From positions 310,001 to 374,000 of the forward strand of contig NZ_CP082248.1 in the NCBI RefSeq assembly GCF_019879105.1: a DNA stretch of 64,000 nucleotides, written 5' to 3'. The stretch is from Natrinema sp. SYSU A 869 (GTDB lineage Archaea; Halobacteriota; Halobacteria; Halobacteriales; Natrialbaceae). The first letter of the stretch is position 1. Each line of letters opens with the position of its first letter. The notes beneath the pieces were generated by a model. The model did no database searches, was not told where the DNA came from, and saw nothing but the letters and a program-made list of their open reading frames with translations. Positions 56,809 to 64,000 of the stretch are shown here, in pieces. The position numbers and the translations under genes are program-made.

Positions 56809-57152
56809 TCGTCTCTCTCGGTCCAGAAGTCGAACGATCGACCGGGTGCGAACACGTCCAGTCCGACCGCCAGTTCGTCACCCGTGTTCTCGACGCGGTG
56901 GGGTTCCCCGGACTCGAAGAGGACGGAATCGAACTTTTCCAGCGTCGCTTTATCGTCCTCGGTCGCGACCGTGAGTTCGCCCTCGAGACAGAGACAGACC
57001 TGCTCGTTCTCGTGGTCGTGCATCGGCGAACTGTGTCCAGGTGGTTTCTCGAACCACTCGAAGGAGAACTGGTCGCTCCCGGCCATCGAGACGCGTCGCC
57101 AGCCGTCCTCGGGTTCGTACGTCTCTGCATCGTCGAAGTCGACTGGTCTCAT
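56805..57152 (-). CDS. Cupin-domain protein
   Basis: 115 residues. A single small cupin barrel: GHSSPMHDHENEQVCLCLEG supplies the metal His/His/Glu set and PHRVENTGDELAVGLDVFAP the later motif with its His. It overlaps both neighbours by four bases, so expression is tightly coupled to the SDR and FAH genes. Small cupins in sugar-acid operons may be epimerases or lyases such as KdgF. The assignment to a reaction is open. Confidence 0.85.
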   Translation of the reverse strand: MRPVDFDDAETYEPEDGWRRVSMAGSDQFSFEWFEKPPGHSSPMHDHENEQVCLCLEGELTVATEDDKATLEKFDSVLFESGEPHRVENTGDELAVGLDVFAPGRSFDFWTERDE

Positions 57153-57940
57153 AGATTCGCCCCCGTGGAACCGCCGTCGATCAGCACGCTTTCACCGTTG
57201 ATATAGCCCGACAGTGGCGACGAGAGGAAAGCAACGGTGTTCCCGAGTTCCATCGGATTGCCGATCCGATCGAGCGGATTGCTCGCCCAGTCGTCGAGTC
57301 CCTCCTCGTAGGAGTCGTAGTCGCCGCGCTCAACCGCTTGGTCGACGAGGTTCTCGATCCGTTCGGTTTCGTGCGGACCGGGAAGCACGGCGTTTGTCCG
57401 CACTTTGGGAGCGAACTCCTTCGAGAGCGTCTTCTCGAGACCGATGACGCTCATCCGAACCGAGTTCGACAGCACGAGGCTGTCGATGGCTTCCTTGACG
57501 CTTCTGGAGGTGATGTTCACGATCGTTCCCGTTCCCTCGCCGTCCTTGAGGTGGGGTTCGGCCTCGCGTGCCAGGCGGACGACGCTCATCACGAGCAGAT
57601 CGTACGCCTCGTACCAGTCGTTGTCATCCGTGTCGAGGAACGGGCCGGACGGCGGGCCGCCCGCGCTCGTCACGAGATGGTCGATCCCGCCGAACTCCTC
57701 AACGGTCGTTTCGACCAGCGTCTCGATGTCGTCCTCGTTCGTAAGGTCGCCCGGTTGGGCGACGACCCGTCCCGTCGCGACCTTCTCGATCTCGGCTTTC
57801 GCTGCCTCAAGGCGTTCCTCGTTGCGTCCGTTGATAACGACGTTCGCACCTTCGCGGGCGAGCGCCTTCGCGGACGCTTTTCCGAGGCCACTCGAGGAGG
57901 CCGTTACGAGCGCTGCATTGTCTGTGAGCTGGAGATCCAT
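57149..57940 (-). CDS. Short-chain dehydrogenase-like protein without the usual YxxxK
   Basis: 263 residues from the ATG at 57940. The cofactor region is normal: ALVTASSSGLGKASAKALAR (glycine motif), NVVINGRNEERLEAAKAEIE and IDHLVTSAGGPPSGPF. The active-site region reads ITSRSVKEAIDSLVLSNSVR, so the Tyr and Lys of YxxxK are replaced (Leu and Asn by position). This matches a known noncanonical SDR subgroup. The tail NTVAFLSSPLSGYINGESVL IDGG is standard. First gene of the SDR-cupin-FAH operon, facing the IclR regulator. A sugar-acid dehydrogenase role is inferred. Confidence 0.85.
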   Translation of the reverse strand: MDLQLTDNAALVTASSSGLGKASAKALAREGANVVINGRNEERLEAAKAEIEKVATGRVVAQPGDLTNEDDIETLVETTVEEFGGIDHLVTSAGGPPSGPFLDTDDNDWYEAYDLLVMSVVRLAREAEPHLKDGEGTGTIVNITSRSVKEAIDSLVLSNSVRMSVIGLEKTLSKEFAPKVRTNAVLPGPHETERIENLVDQAVERGDYDSYEEGLDDWASNPLDRIGNPMELGNTVAFLSSPLSGYINGESVLIDGGSTGANL

Positions 57941-58062
57941 TCGTCCGTATTCCCCGACGAGAAGGGTAAAAAGATTGGTGTAGCGGTAAGTCACACTTCT
58001 CCTACTCGTGATATTCCACGCACCGTCTCACGCTACTTTTCCACTCCAGAGTGGTGATTCCT

Positions 58063-58077
58063 TTCCGTATTGTGGAA
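58063..58077. promoter_or_regulatory. Operator candidate TTCCGTATTGTGGAA
   Basis: Four-base palindromic arms with a seven-base centre, followed by TT. It shares TTCC-R-TAT-N-G-Y-GGAATT with the site at 58355-58369. Located about 120 bases upstream of the SDR start. Confidence 0.5.
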
Positions 58078-58354
58078 TTGATACGCTCCTCGTTGCAAAC
58101 AAGCCTTTAATCGGGATAGAAGCCGTGAGACAGGATTGAGACCGCTGTTCTGCCACTCTCGGAGATCGTCCCATCGTGTTTCCGACGGCTCGATTTACAA
58201 TCCTACAATTGTAATCCACTGTTGATCGTACCAGTTCCAGTGGAAATTGGATCCCGGAATGCGGAATATCGTTTAGACAGCGAGTTCGGTGCGCGTCATC
58301 GGCGGATGGAGTAGCGATCCGATTTCCCTGTTCGCGGTGGTCTGATCGGACGAG

Positions 58355-58369
58355 TTCCATATAGCGGAA
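58355..58369. promoter_or_regulatory. Operator candidate TTCCATATAGCGGAA abutting the IclR TATA box
   Basis: Second copy of the same palindrome. It directly precedes TTTTTAAACC, so a protein bound here would control iclR itself. IclR proteins typically bind such short palindromes and autoregulate. Confidence 0.55.
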
Positions 58370-58379
58370 TTTTTAAACC
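58370..58379 (+). promoter_or_regulatory. TATA-like box of the IclR gene
   Basis: TTTTTAAACC, 21 bases before the ATG at 58400. Confidence 0.5.
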
Positions 58380-58399
58380 ATAGACAATGATGATATAGT

Positions 58400-59202
58400 A
58401 TGACAAAACGAGACGCCGGCGGTGGGATCGGATCGGGAGTACGAAGACGAGCTTCGAGATCGTTCACGTACTTCAGGAGAACGGTCCCTCCCGTCTCTCT
58501 GAAATCGCCGACGAACTCGATCTCACGGAGAGTACCACACATCGTCATCTCAACACGCTCTGTGACCTCCGGTACGTCTCGCGGCAGGGCGAACGATACC
58601 AGATCGGGCTCCGGTTCGCACGGCTGGGACAAGGGGCACGGACGCGAGACCCGGCGTACGAGACGGCACGGCCGTACGTCCAGAACCTCGCCGAGGAGAC
58701 CCGCGAGCGATCGCAGTTCGTCGTCGAAGGCTACGGACTCGGCATTTACATTCACGTGGAAACCGGCAGCGAAGCCGTGCGAGTCGGGTTCGACGTCGGT
58801 CGACAGATCCATCTCCATTGTTCGTCGGCGGGCAAGTCGATCCTCGCGCAGTACCCGCGGGACCGGGTCGACGAAATCTTCGATCGATGGAACCTGCCGG
58901 CGCTCACCGAGAACACCATCACCGATCGCGAGGAACTGTACGACGAACTTGAGCGGGTCCGAGAGCGCGGCGTCGCCTTCAATCGGGAGGAACACGTCGA
59001 CGGAATCAACGGAACCGCAGTCCCCGTTACGCAGGACGGATCGGTGCTCGGTGCGCTCGCCGTCGCGGGGCCGTCCCATCGGCTGAACGGCGAGCGACTC
59101 GAGGAGGAGGTTCCGAACATGCTGCTCGCAGCTGCGAATGAACTCGAACTAAATATCACCTACTCGTCGTCCGATAGCCCGGCCGACCACATCGTCGAGT
59201 GA
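58400..59202 (+). CDS. IclR-family regulator, one-base frame break at 58424
   Basis: About 267 residues when corrected. Winged helix: TKTSFEIVHVLQENGPSRLS, EIADELDLTESTTHRHLNTL and CDLRYVSRQGERYQIGLRFA. The IclR effector domain follows: PYVQNLAEETRERSQFVVEG, CSSAGKSILAQYPRDRVDEI and EEHVDGINGTAVPVTQDGSV. The only start (58400) is one base out of phase with the helix-turn-helix; one added G in the GGG at 58424-58426 joins MTKRDAGG to DRIGSTKTSFEIV. It is the likely controller of the SDR operon and neighbouring dehydratase genes, sensing a sugar-acid intermediate. Confidence 0.87.
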
Positions 59203-59205
59203 CCA

Positions 59206-60498
59206 TCACTCGAACGACGCCGTCCCATCGTCGAACGTGAGCTGTACTCGCTCGCGATTGATGACATCATCTGCGATATCCTCGAGCAGGGCGTCCGAGA
59301 CGTAGAACTCGTCGAGGTCAGTTGTGTTCTCGATCCAGACGATTCTAACCGTTTTCGGGTCGTAGCCGCCGAGGGCGTTCAGCGCGACCCTGAGTGCCAG
59401 TTCATCGTTCGGCGCGACTGGGGGTAGCTTCGCTTTGGCGAGTGATCCACTCGTCAACGCGTTCGCGTACGTTTTCTGCAAATCAAGTTGCTCAACGGCG
59501 GCTCGACGGGTGATATCTGCTAGCCCGATTCCGTTTCCGTTGCCGCTCGTCTCGTTCGTGAGACCGCGGGTGTAGATGAGATCGATCGCAGGCGTTTCGG
59601 GATCGGGCGCGTTGAGGACGCGGTATCTGCCGATTACGTTCGTGTCCATTCCCGCACCGGAAATCTCCTTCCCGAGTTCGTCGACGACGAGCAGATCGAT
59701 GTCGTTGACCGGAAGCGTCGCCATTTCCGCTCGTGCACGTTCCAGCAGGTCCGGTTCACGCTCTTCGAACGAGGCCGCCGGAATCGCCTCGATGACGCCC
59801 GTTTCTTCATAGAAATTTTCGACGAGCGCGAGTCCACCGAGCAACGGAACTTCGTCCCTGATAGCCGCGGTGAGTGACTCGATCGTCGGCACGTACCCCA
59901 ACGCGAGCGCCGTCGAGTGGAACGCTTGCGCACCCTGTTGCTTGCCGAGTCCGACCGTGAGCATCTTACAGAGACCGCTCTCGATCCGTCCAGTGAAGTT
60001 CGTGTGCGGCTTGACTCGGTTGATCACCATCACTGCGTCGGCCTCGAGGGCGGCGTCGGCGAAGTAGACTGGCGTCGTGGTCCCGTTGACGTCCACGTTG
60101 TCGAGTTTTGTTGCATCCATGCGCGCATCGATCGGGGCACCGATGCGTTCCTCGGTAATACCTAGTGCCGCGAGAATTTCGCGTTGGCCCTCGGGAGTCG
60201 CACCGCCATGACTCCCCATCGCCGGAACGACGACCGGTTTGAATCCCCGATTCTCGAGAGCTGCGACTGTCTCGGCAACGACATCGGCGATCAGGTGGAT
60301 TCCTCTGCTGCCGACGCCGACGGCCACCGTCGAGCCCGGCTCGAGTTCCTCGAACGCGAGCTGATCCAGTTCCGAACGGACCGTCTCCAGCGGATCGGCG
60401 AGGGTCTCGGTTGGCGGTTCGTAGCTGACCCGGGCGAACGACGGGGCGGGTTGTGGATCGATGAGGTTCGCTACGTCGGCCTGATCGGGAAACTCCAT
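59206..60498 (-). CDS. LarA-like (DUF2088) protein, putative hydroxyacid racemase/epimerase
   Basis: 430 residues, the usual length of LarA homologues. The N-terminal domain contains TVAVGVGSRGIHLIADVVAE and VVPAMGSHGGATPEGQREIL, which corresponds to the His-rich LarA motif. MVINRVKPHTNFTGRIESGL, CKMLTVGLGKQQGAQAFHST and a DIDLLVVDELGKEISGAGMD segment follow. LarA is the nickel-pincer lactate racemase; relatives racemise or epimerise other 2-hydroxyacids. No larB/larC cofactor genes are in the window. It lies between iclR and a dehydratase, suggesting action on lactate or a sugar acid from this cluster. Confidence 0.82.
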   Translation of the reverse strand: MEFPDQADVANLIDPQPAPSFARVSYEPPTETLADPLETVRSELDQLAFEELEPGSTVAVGVGSRGIHLIADVVAETVAALENRGFKPVVVPAMGSHGGATPEGQREILAALGITEERIGAPIDARMDATKLDNVDVNGTTTPVYFADAALEADAVMVINRVKPHTNFTGRIESGLCKMLTVGLGKQQGAQAFHSTALALGYVPTIESLTAAIRDEVPLLGGLALVENFYEETGVIEAIPAASFEEREPDLLERARAEMATLPVNDIDLLVVDELGKEISGAGMDTNVIGRYRVLNAPDPETPAIDLIYTRGLTNETSGNGNGIGLADITRRAAVEQLDLQKTYANALTSGSLAKAKLPPVAPNDELALRVALNALGGYDPKTVRIVWIENTTDLDEFYVSDALLEDIADDVINRERVQLTFDDGTASFE

Positions 60499-60589
60499 AC
60501 CCAGTGTCTAGGCGCCCAACGTATAGTTCCTATTGGAGATACTTGCCGGTATGTGAATTGCTTTCACTACGTTCGCTCGTTCTCCCAGT

Positions 60590-61701
60590 ATGGAGATCGA
60601 CCGCATTGAGTCCTTTCCAGTAGAGATACCGCTGGAAGAACCGGTATCATTCTCGAACAGGACGCTCACGTATCGGGATCACGCGATCACGTACGTCCGT
60701 ACCAAGAGCGGACACGAGGGTGTCGGCTACTCACTCGGATACGAAGGTGCGGGACTCATCGCCGATGCGGTCGAGTCGCTTCTCGAACCGATCGTCGTCG
60801 GCGAAGATCCGCGAGATACCGAGCGATTGTGGCGCGAGATGTTCGACGGAACGGTCCAGATCGGCCGGTCGGGAATTCTCCTTCGCGCGATCTCGACGGT
60901 CGACATCGCTCTCTGGGACATCAAGGCGAAAGCCGCCGACCAACCACTGTACAAGCTCCTCGGCGGTCACGCTGATTCGGTCCCCGCCTACGCGAGCGGC
61001 GGATACTACCGCGACGAGAAGGGCCATGACGCGCTCCGCGATGAGATGCGGCGCTACCTCGACGAAGGCCACGACGTCGTCAAGATGAAGTTGGCCGCCG
61101 TTCGATCTCCGAGGAAGCCGACCGTGTTGCGGCCGTTCGCAACGAGATCGGCCCCGATCGAACGTTGCTACTCGATGCCAACGGTGCCTGGTCGGGCGCG
61201 ACGGACGCGATCCGGGCGTGTCGCGCGTTCGAACCGTACGACCCGTACTTCATCGAGGAACCCGTCATGGTCGATAGCGTCGGTGCGATGACGGCAGTCA
61301 ACGACGCCATTCCATATCCGGTCGCGACGGGCGAACTCGAGGGGCCGCGCTACGCCTTCGAACGACTCGTCGCCGACGAAGCTGCGAGCATCTTACAACC
61401 CGATGCGACCGTCTGTGGCGGGATCACCGAGTGGCTCAAGATTGCTCACTACGCGGCGGCCAACGACATCCAGATCGCGCCACACTACAACTGGAACCTT
61501 CACGCGTCCCTCCTCGGTGCGATCGAGAACGGGTGCTGGGTCGAGTACTTCTACCGCGATATGGACGTGAAGGTGTTCGACGATATCGTCGAAACGCCGC
61601 TCCGTCCTGACGATACCGGAACGATTCCGCTGTCGGACGATCCGGGCCACGGCGTCGCGCTGGACGACGATGCGCTCGAGCGATTCAAGCAGACTGAGTA
61701 G
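60590..61701 (+). CDS. Enolase-superfamily sugar-acid dehydratase/racemase, frame break near 61101
   Basis: About 370 residues when corrected. N-terminal capping domain MEIDRIESFPVEIPLEEPVS. Barrel motifs: ISTVDIALWDIKAKAADQPL, YKLLGGHADSVPAYASGGYY, the KxK bases in DVVKMKLA, metal ligands in LLLDANGAWSG, YFIEEPVMVDS and VATGELEGPR, and the His in IAPHYNWNLHASL. The frame is lost after KMKLAAV and resumes at SISEEADRVAAVRNEIG; one added base near 61101 (TT to TTT) fits. A mandelate-racemase-type enzyme acting on a hexonate or deoxyhexonate. Confidence 0.86.
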
Positions 61702-61756
61702 CACCGGACGACCGACTACCAGCAGCCGACCAGACAATCAACATCAGCAGACACCA

Positions 61757-62977
61757 ATGAAAGACTTCTCGAACCAGATTTTGAACCGGAACGCGGATCG
61801 CGACGTCGAAATTACCGACATCCAGACCTGTGTCGTCGACGGCAACTTCGAATGGAACCTGATCAAGATCGAAACCGACGCCGGCGTGACCGGGATTGGC
61901 GAATCCTATCGGGGCGGCGGCGTTACCGAACTCGTCGAATACACGAAGCGGTTCCTCATCGGCGAAAACCCGCTTGACGTGGAACGACTCTACAGGCGGA
62001 TCATTCAGGAGATGTCCGGCCACGGCGGGACGACCGGCAAAGTCATCACCGCCGCATCCGGCATTGAGATCGCACTCTGGGACGTTGCCGGAAAGATCCT
62101 CGACGTGCCCGTCTACCAGCTGCTCGGCGGAAAGTTCCGCGACGAGGTCCGGATCTACTGCGACTGTCACGCAGGCGAGGCCTATGCCGTCGAGGATGGC
62201 TACACCGAGTACGCGGACGCCGACGCCTACTCCCCCAAGGCGTACGCGAACGAAGCGCGGCGCGTCCTCGACATGGGCTTTACCGCGCTCAAGTTCGATC
62301 TCGACCTCGAGATGGACAACGATCCGGACCCGTTCAACGGTCGACTCAGCAACGGCGCTATCGAACACAAACGCGAGATTGTCGAGGCCGTTCGCGAGGA
62401 GATCGGTTACAACATTGACCTCGCGTTCGACTGTCACTGGGACTACTCGGTCGAGAGCGCCAAGCGCCTCGCCCACAAACTCGAGGAGTACGACCTTATG
62501 TGGCTCGAGGATCTGATCCCGCCGGAGAACATGGATGCACAGACCGAGGTCACGAAGGCGACGAAGACACCGGTCGCGACTGGCGAGAACCGGTTCCGGG
62601 TCCACGAACTCTCCAATCTGATCTACGACCACGGCGTCGACATCGTGACGCCGGACCCAACGACCGTCGGCGGCCTTGGTGAGACGATGCGGATCGCGGA
62701 CCGCGCCGAGGAGAACTACATGCCGATCTCTCCGCACAACGTCTGCAGCCCAATCGGGACGATGGCCTGTGTGCATCTCGGTGCTGCCATCCCGAACTTC
62801 GACCTCCTCGAGTATCACGCGCTCGAGGTCGACTGGTGGGACGACTTGTACACCCGCGACGAGCCGCTCATCGAGGACGGCTACATCGAGGTGCCGGAGG
62901 AACCCGGTCTCGGGATTGAACTGGACGAAGCGGTCGCCAAGGACCATCGGCTCGAGGGGACGGACGGCTTCGACTAA
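61757..62977 (+). CDS. Enolase-superfamily sugar-acid dehydratase (galactonate/xylonate/gluconate type)
   Basis: 406 residues from the ATG at 61757. Motifs: VTGIGESYRGGGVTELVEY, IALWDVAGKILDVPVYQLLG, TALKFDLDLE with the catalytic Lys, LAFDCHWDYSVE (first metal Asp), YDLMWLEDLIPPENM (second ligand), PVATGENRFRVHEL (third) and YMPISPHNVCSPIGTMACVH with the His of the His-Asp pair. This is the haloarchaeal type used for xylonate and gluconate dehydration to 2-keto-3-deoxy acids. It follows the first dehydratase by 55 bases on the same strand, probably one transcript. Intact. Confidence 0.9.
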   Translation: MKDFSNQILNRNADRDVEITDIQTCVVDGNFEWNLIKIETDAGVTGIGESYRGGGVTELVEYTKRFLIGENPLDVERLYRRIIQEMSGHGGTTGKVITAASGIEIALWDVAGKILDVPVYQLLGGKFRDEVRIYCDCHAGEAYAVEDGYTEYADADAYSPKAYANEARRVLDMGFTALKFDLDLEMDNDPDPFNGRLSNGAIEHKREIVEAVREEIGYNIDLAFDCHWDYSVESAKRLAHKLEEYDLMWLEDLIPPENMDAQTEVTKATKTPVATGENRFRVHELSNLIYDHGVDIVTPDPTTVGGLGETMRIADRAEENYMPISPHNVCSPIGTMACVHLGAAIPNFDLLEYHALEVDWWDDLYTRDEPLIEDGYIEVPEEPGLGIELDEAVAKDHRLEGTDGFD

Positions 62978-63110
62978 CGATCGGAGAGAACGTCCCCGAC
63001 TAATCGCTGGTGGACGCTATGGCCACGTCGAATACGTGATATGAGATTTATACGAGTAGTATGCTAACATGTAGCAAAAACTTATTACTGGTGGAACGGT
63101 AGCAGTGAGT

Positions 63111-63539
63111 ATGTATCGGATACTTGCTCCGATTGGCGAAGACGAGCGACGAGCTCAAGCAGTTGCGGATGTCATCATCGACCTTCCGGGGTCGACTGAC
63201 GAACTTGCCGTCACTCTGCTGAACGTTTTCGAAGGGTTCGAAGTTTCCGGCGAAGGAGAATCGATCAATTCCGAAGATATTTACGATAAAAGTGAGTTTC
63301 CGTCGAGCGTTACGTTAATCGAGGATGAACTCGAGGCGAATGGAATCCGGGTCGCAAAACGCCGAGAACACGGGGACCCGGCAGAAGAGATTTTGGCGGT
63401 TGCGACGGAGATCGATACAGATACGATCGTCATGAGCAGCCGAAAACGGAGTCCGACCGGAAAAGTGTTGTTTGGGAGCACCACACAGTCGGTACTGCTC
63501 GATGCCGATCGACCAGTAACGGTAACGATGCGCAAGTAG
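63111..63539 (+). CDS. Universal stress protein UspA family
   Basis: 142 residues from the ATG at 63111. Typical fold: MYRILAPIGEDERRAQAVAD, LAVTLLNVFEGFEV, REHGDPAEEILAVATEIDTD, TIVMSSRKRSPTGKVLFGST and TQSVLLDADRPVTVTM. The last part carries the GxxGxxxxGST-like nucleotide loop, so it probably binds ATP. Common beside transporter genes in haloarchaea; a binding protein follows. Confidence 0.92.
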   Translation: MYRILAPIGEDERRAQAVADVIIDLPGSTDELAVTLLNVFEGFEVSGEGESINSEDIYDKSEFPSSVTLIEDELEANGIRVAKRREHGDPAEEILAVATEIDTDTIVMSSRKRSPTGKVLFGSTTQSVLLDADRPVTVTMRK

Positions 63540-63823
63540 TGCTGACTACTGCGGAGAACCGTGAGAATACTCAAGTTCGGGATTCCTTCAGGTAAGCATA
63601 CCGGGAACGGTGCCATTAGTGACTAGTCATTCACTTCGATACATCGCGTTCCGTTCGCGGCAACAGTCTCGGAACGGTACTCGCCTCTCATCTCGTGAGG
63701 CGCTCGAATGGGTAAACCATCTTCGATATATAATGATTTTATAAATATACCTATTAGATTATTCTCATACCATCTCTTGGAACCAAGAGATAGATTGTTA
63801 ACCATGCCACATAATACCACAAA
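63540..63823. other. Intergenic region with promoter for the binding-protein gene
   Basis: No gene. An AT-rich segment (TATATAATGATTTTATAAATATA at about 63727-63749) may contain promoters. Confidence 0.4.
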
Positions 63824-64000
63824 ATGGATATGCCAGAAGATCGTGTTAATCGACGACGATTCCTGCGAGGGGCAGCAGCTGCAAGTGCAATCGGACTCGC
63901 TGGCTGCATGGGTGGCGACGATGACGGAATGCAACTTCGCGTTGGAACATCTGCAGGTGGGACACAAGACGTCGGGTTGGCCGTCGAACGTGCCGTAAGT
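63824..64000 (+). CDS. TAXI-family TRAP transporter binding lipoprotein (partial, runs off the window)
   Basis: 59 codons to the window edge. The signal RVNRRRFLRGAAAASAIGLA followed by GC is a Tat motif with a lipobox. The start of the mature part, MQLRVGTSAGGTQDVGLAVE, matches the N-terminus of TAXI solute receptors (LxVGTxxxGGTxxxxG). Two ATGs (63824, 63830) are possible starts. The membrane component would lie downstream, outside the window. Confidence 0.82.
   Translation, partial: MDMPEDRVNRRRFLRGAAAASAIGLAGCMGGDDDGMQLRVGTSAGGTQDVGLAVERAVS

Larger units (their letters stand above)
57941..58399. promoter_or_regulatory. Divergent control region between the SDR operon and the IclR gene
   Basis: No gene. 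Holds two copies of a TTCC-N7-GGAA operator candidate (58063-58077 and 58355-58369), a TATA-like run for the SDR operon (AATCTTTTTACC on the minus strand at about 57966-57977) and the IclR TATA box. Confidence 0.5.

Noticed and set aside
61685-62947. 420-codon minus-strand open frame opposite the intact dehydratase
   Set aside because: Shadow frame. The plus strand carries all enolase-superfamily motifs in order.
1-64000. CRISPR arrays, rRNA or tRNA genes
   Set aside because: No regularly spaced repeats and no rRNA- or tRNA-like sequence recognised when reading both strands. A covariance-model scan could still find a divergent tRNA or small RNA.

Overview
The window is haloarchaeal (class Halobacteria). 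Proteins are strongly acidic and G+C-rich. Several starts sit about 25-35 bases below a TATA-like box with little or no leader. Exported proteins carry Tat signals. Many families are typical of this class: bacterioopsin-activator-like HTH-10 regulators, TrmB regulators, HalOD1, DUF2080, DUF2270, and IS200/IS605, IS5 and IS6 elements. I saw no rRNA, tRNA or CRISPR array.

Region 1 (1-14.9 kb) looks like a fructan or fructo-oligosaccharide utilisation locus. It has an Opp/Dpp-type ABC importer (two permeases and a fused double ATPase), a divergent TrmB regulator fused to a PfkB-fold sugar-kinase-like domain, and an intracellular LamG-GH32 protein. A decayed fructokinase follows, then a very large Tat-exported protein with two GH32 modules and a ricin-type lectin. 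Region 2 (15-34.9 kb) is an accessory zone. It contains a frameshifted tyrosine integrase, an IS5 element with perfect target duplication, two IS200/IS605-type elements, and relics (MATE, Fic, histidine kinase, SDR, drug-exporter ABC). Apparently live genes are interspersed: HTH-10 regulators, a methyltransferase, MsrA, a PolB-type exonuclease, and a P450 with a TetR regulator.

Region 3 (35-49.7 kb) holds exported and PQQ-propeller proteins, an FMN reductase / DUF5519 / MFS operon, a winged-helix plus small-partner gene pair, two copies of a 230-bp MITE-like element, an FAD-linked oxidase and a GAF-PAS-PAS histidine kinase. Region 4 (49.7-54.6 kb) is another transposon graveyard followed by an MFS carrier. 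Region 5 (54.6-63 kb) is a sugar-acid catabolic cluster: a mannonate-dehydratase-like protein, an FAH hydrolase, a cupin, an SDR, an IclR regulator, a LarA-like protein and two enolase-superfamily dehydratases. A universal stress protein and the start of a TAXI-type binding protein close the window.

Two patterns cut across the window. First, more than ten otherwise well-preserved genes are broken by what looks like loss of one base in a homopolymer run, often GGGGG read as GGGG. This suggests systematic undercalling rather than real decay, so these loci should be re-sequenced before being called pseudogenes. Second, short tandem hairpin arrays (loops such as GCGAAG, TTC, AAA, ATA) lie inside three different transposase genes and in one transposon-end loop, splitting reading frames whose flanks are otherwise intact. 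This is the observation here that fits known feature classes least well.
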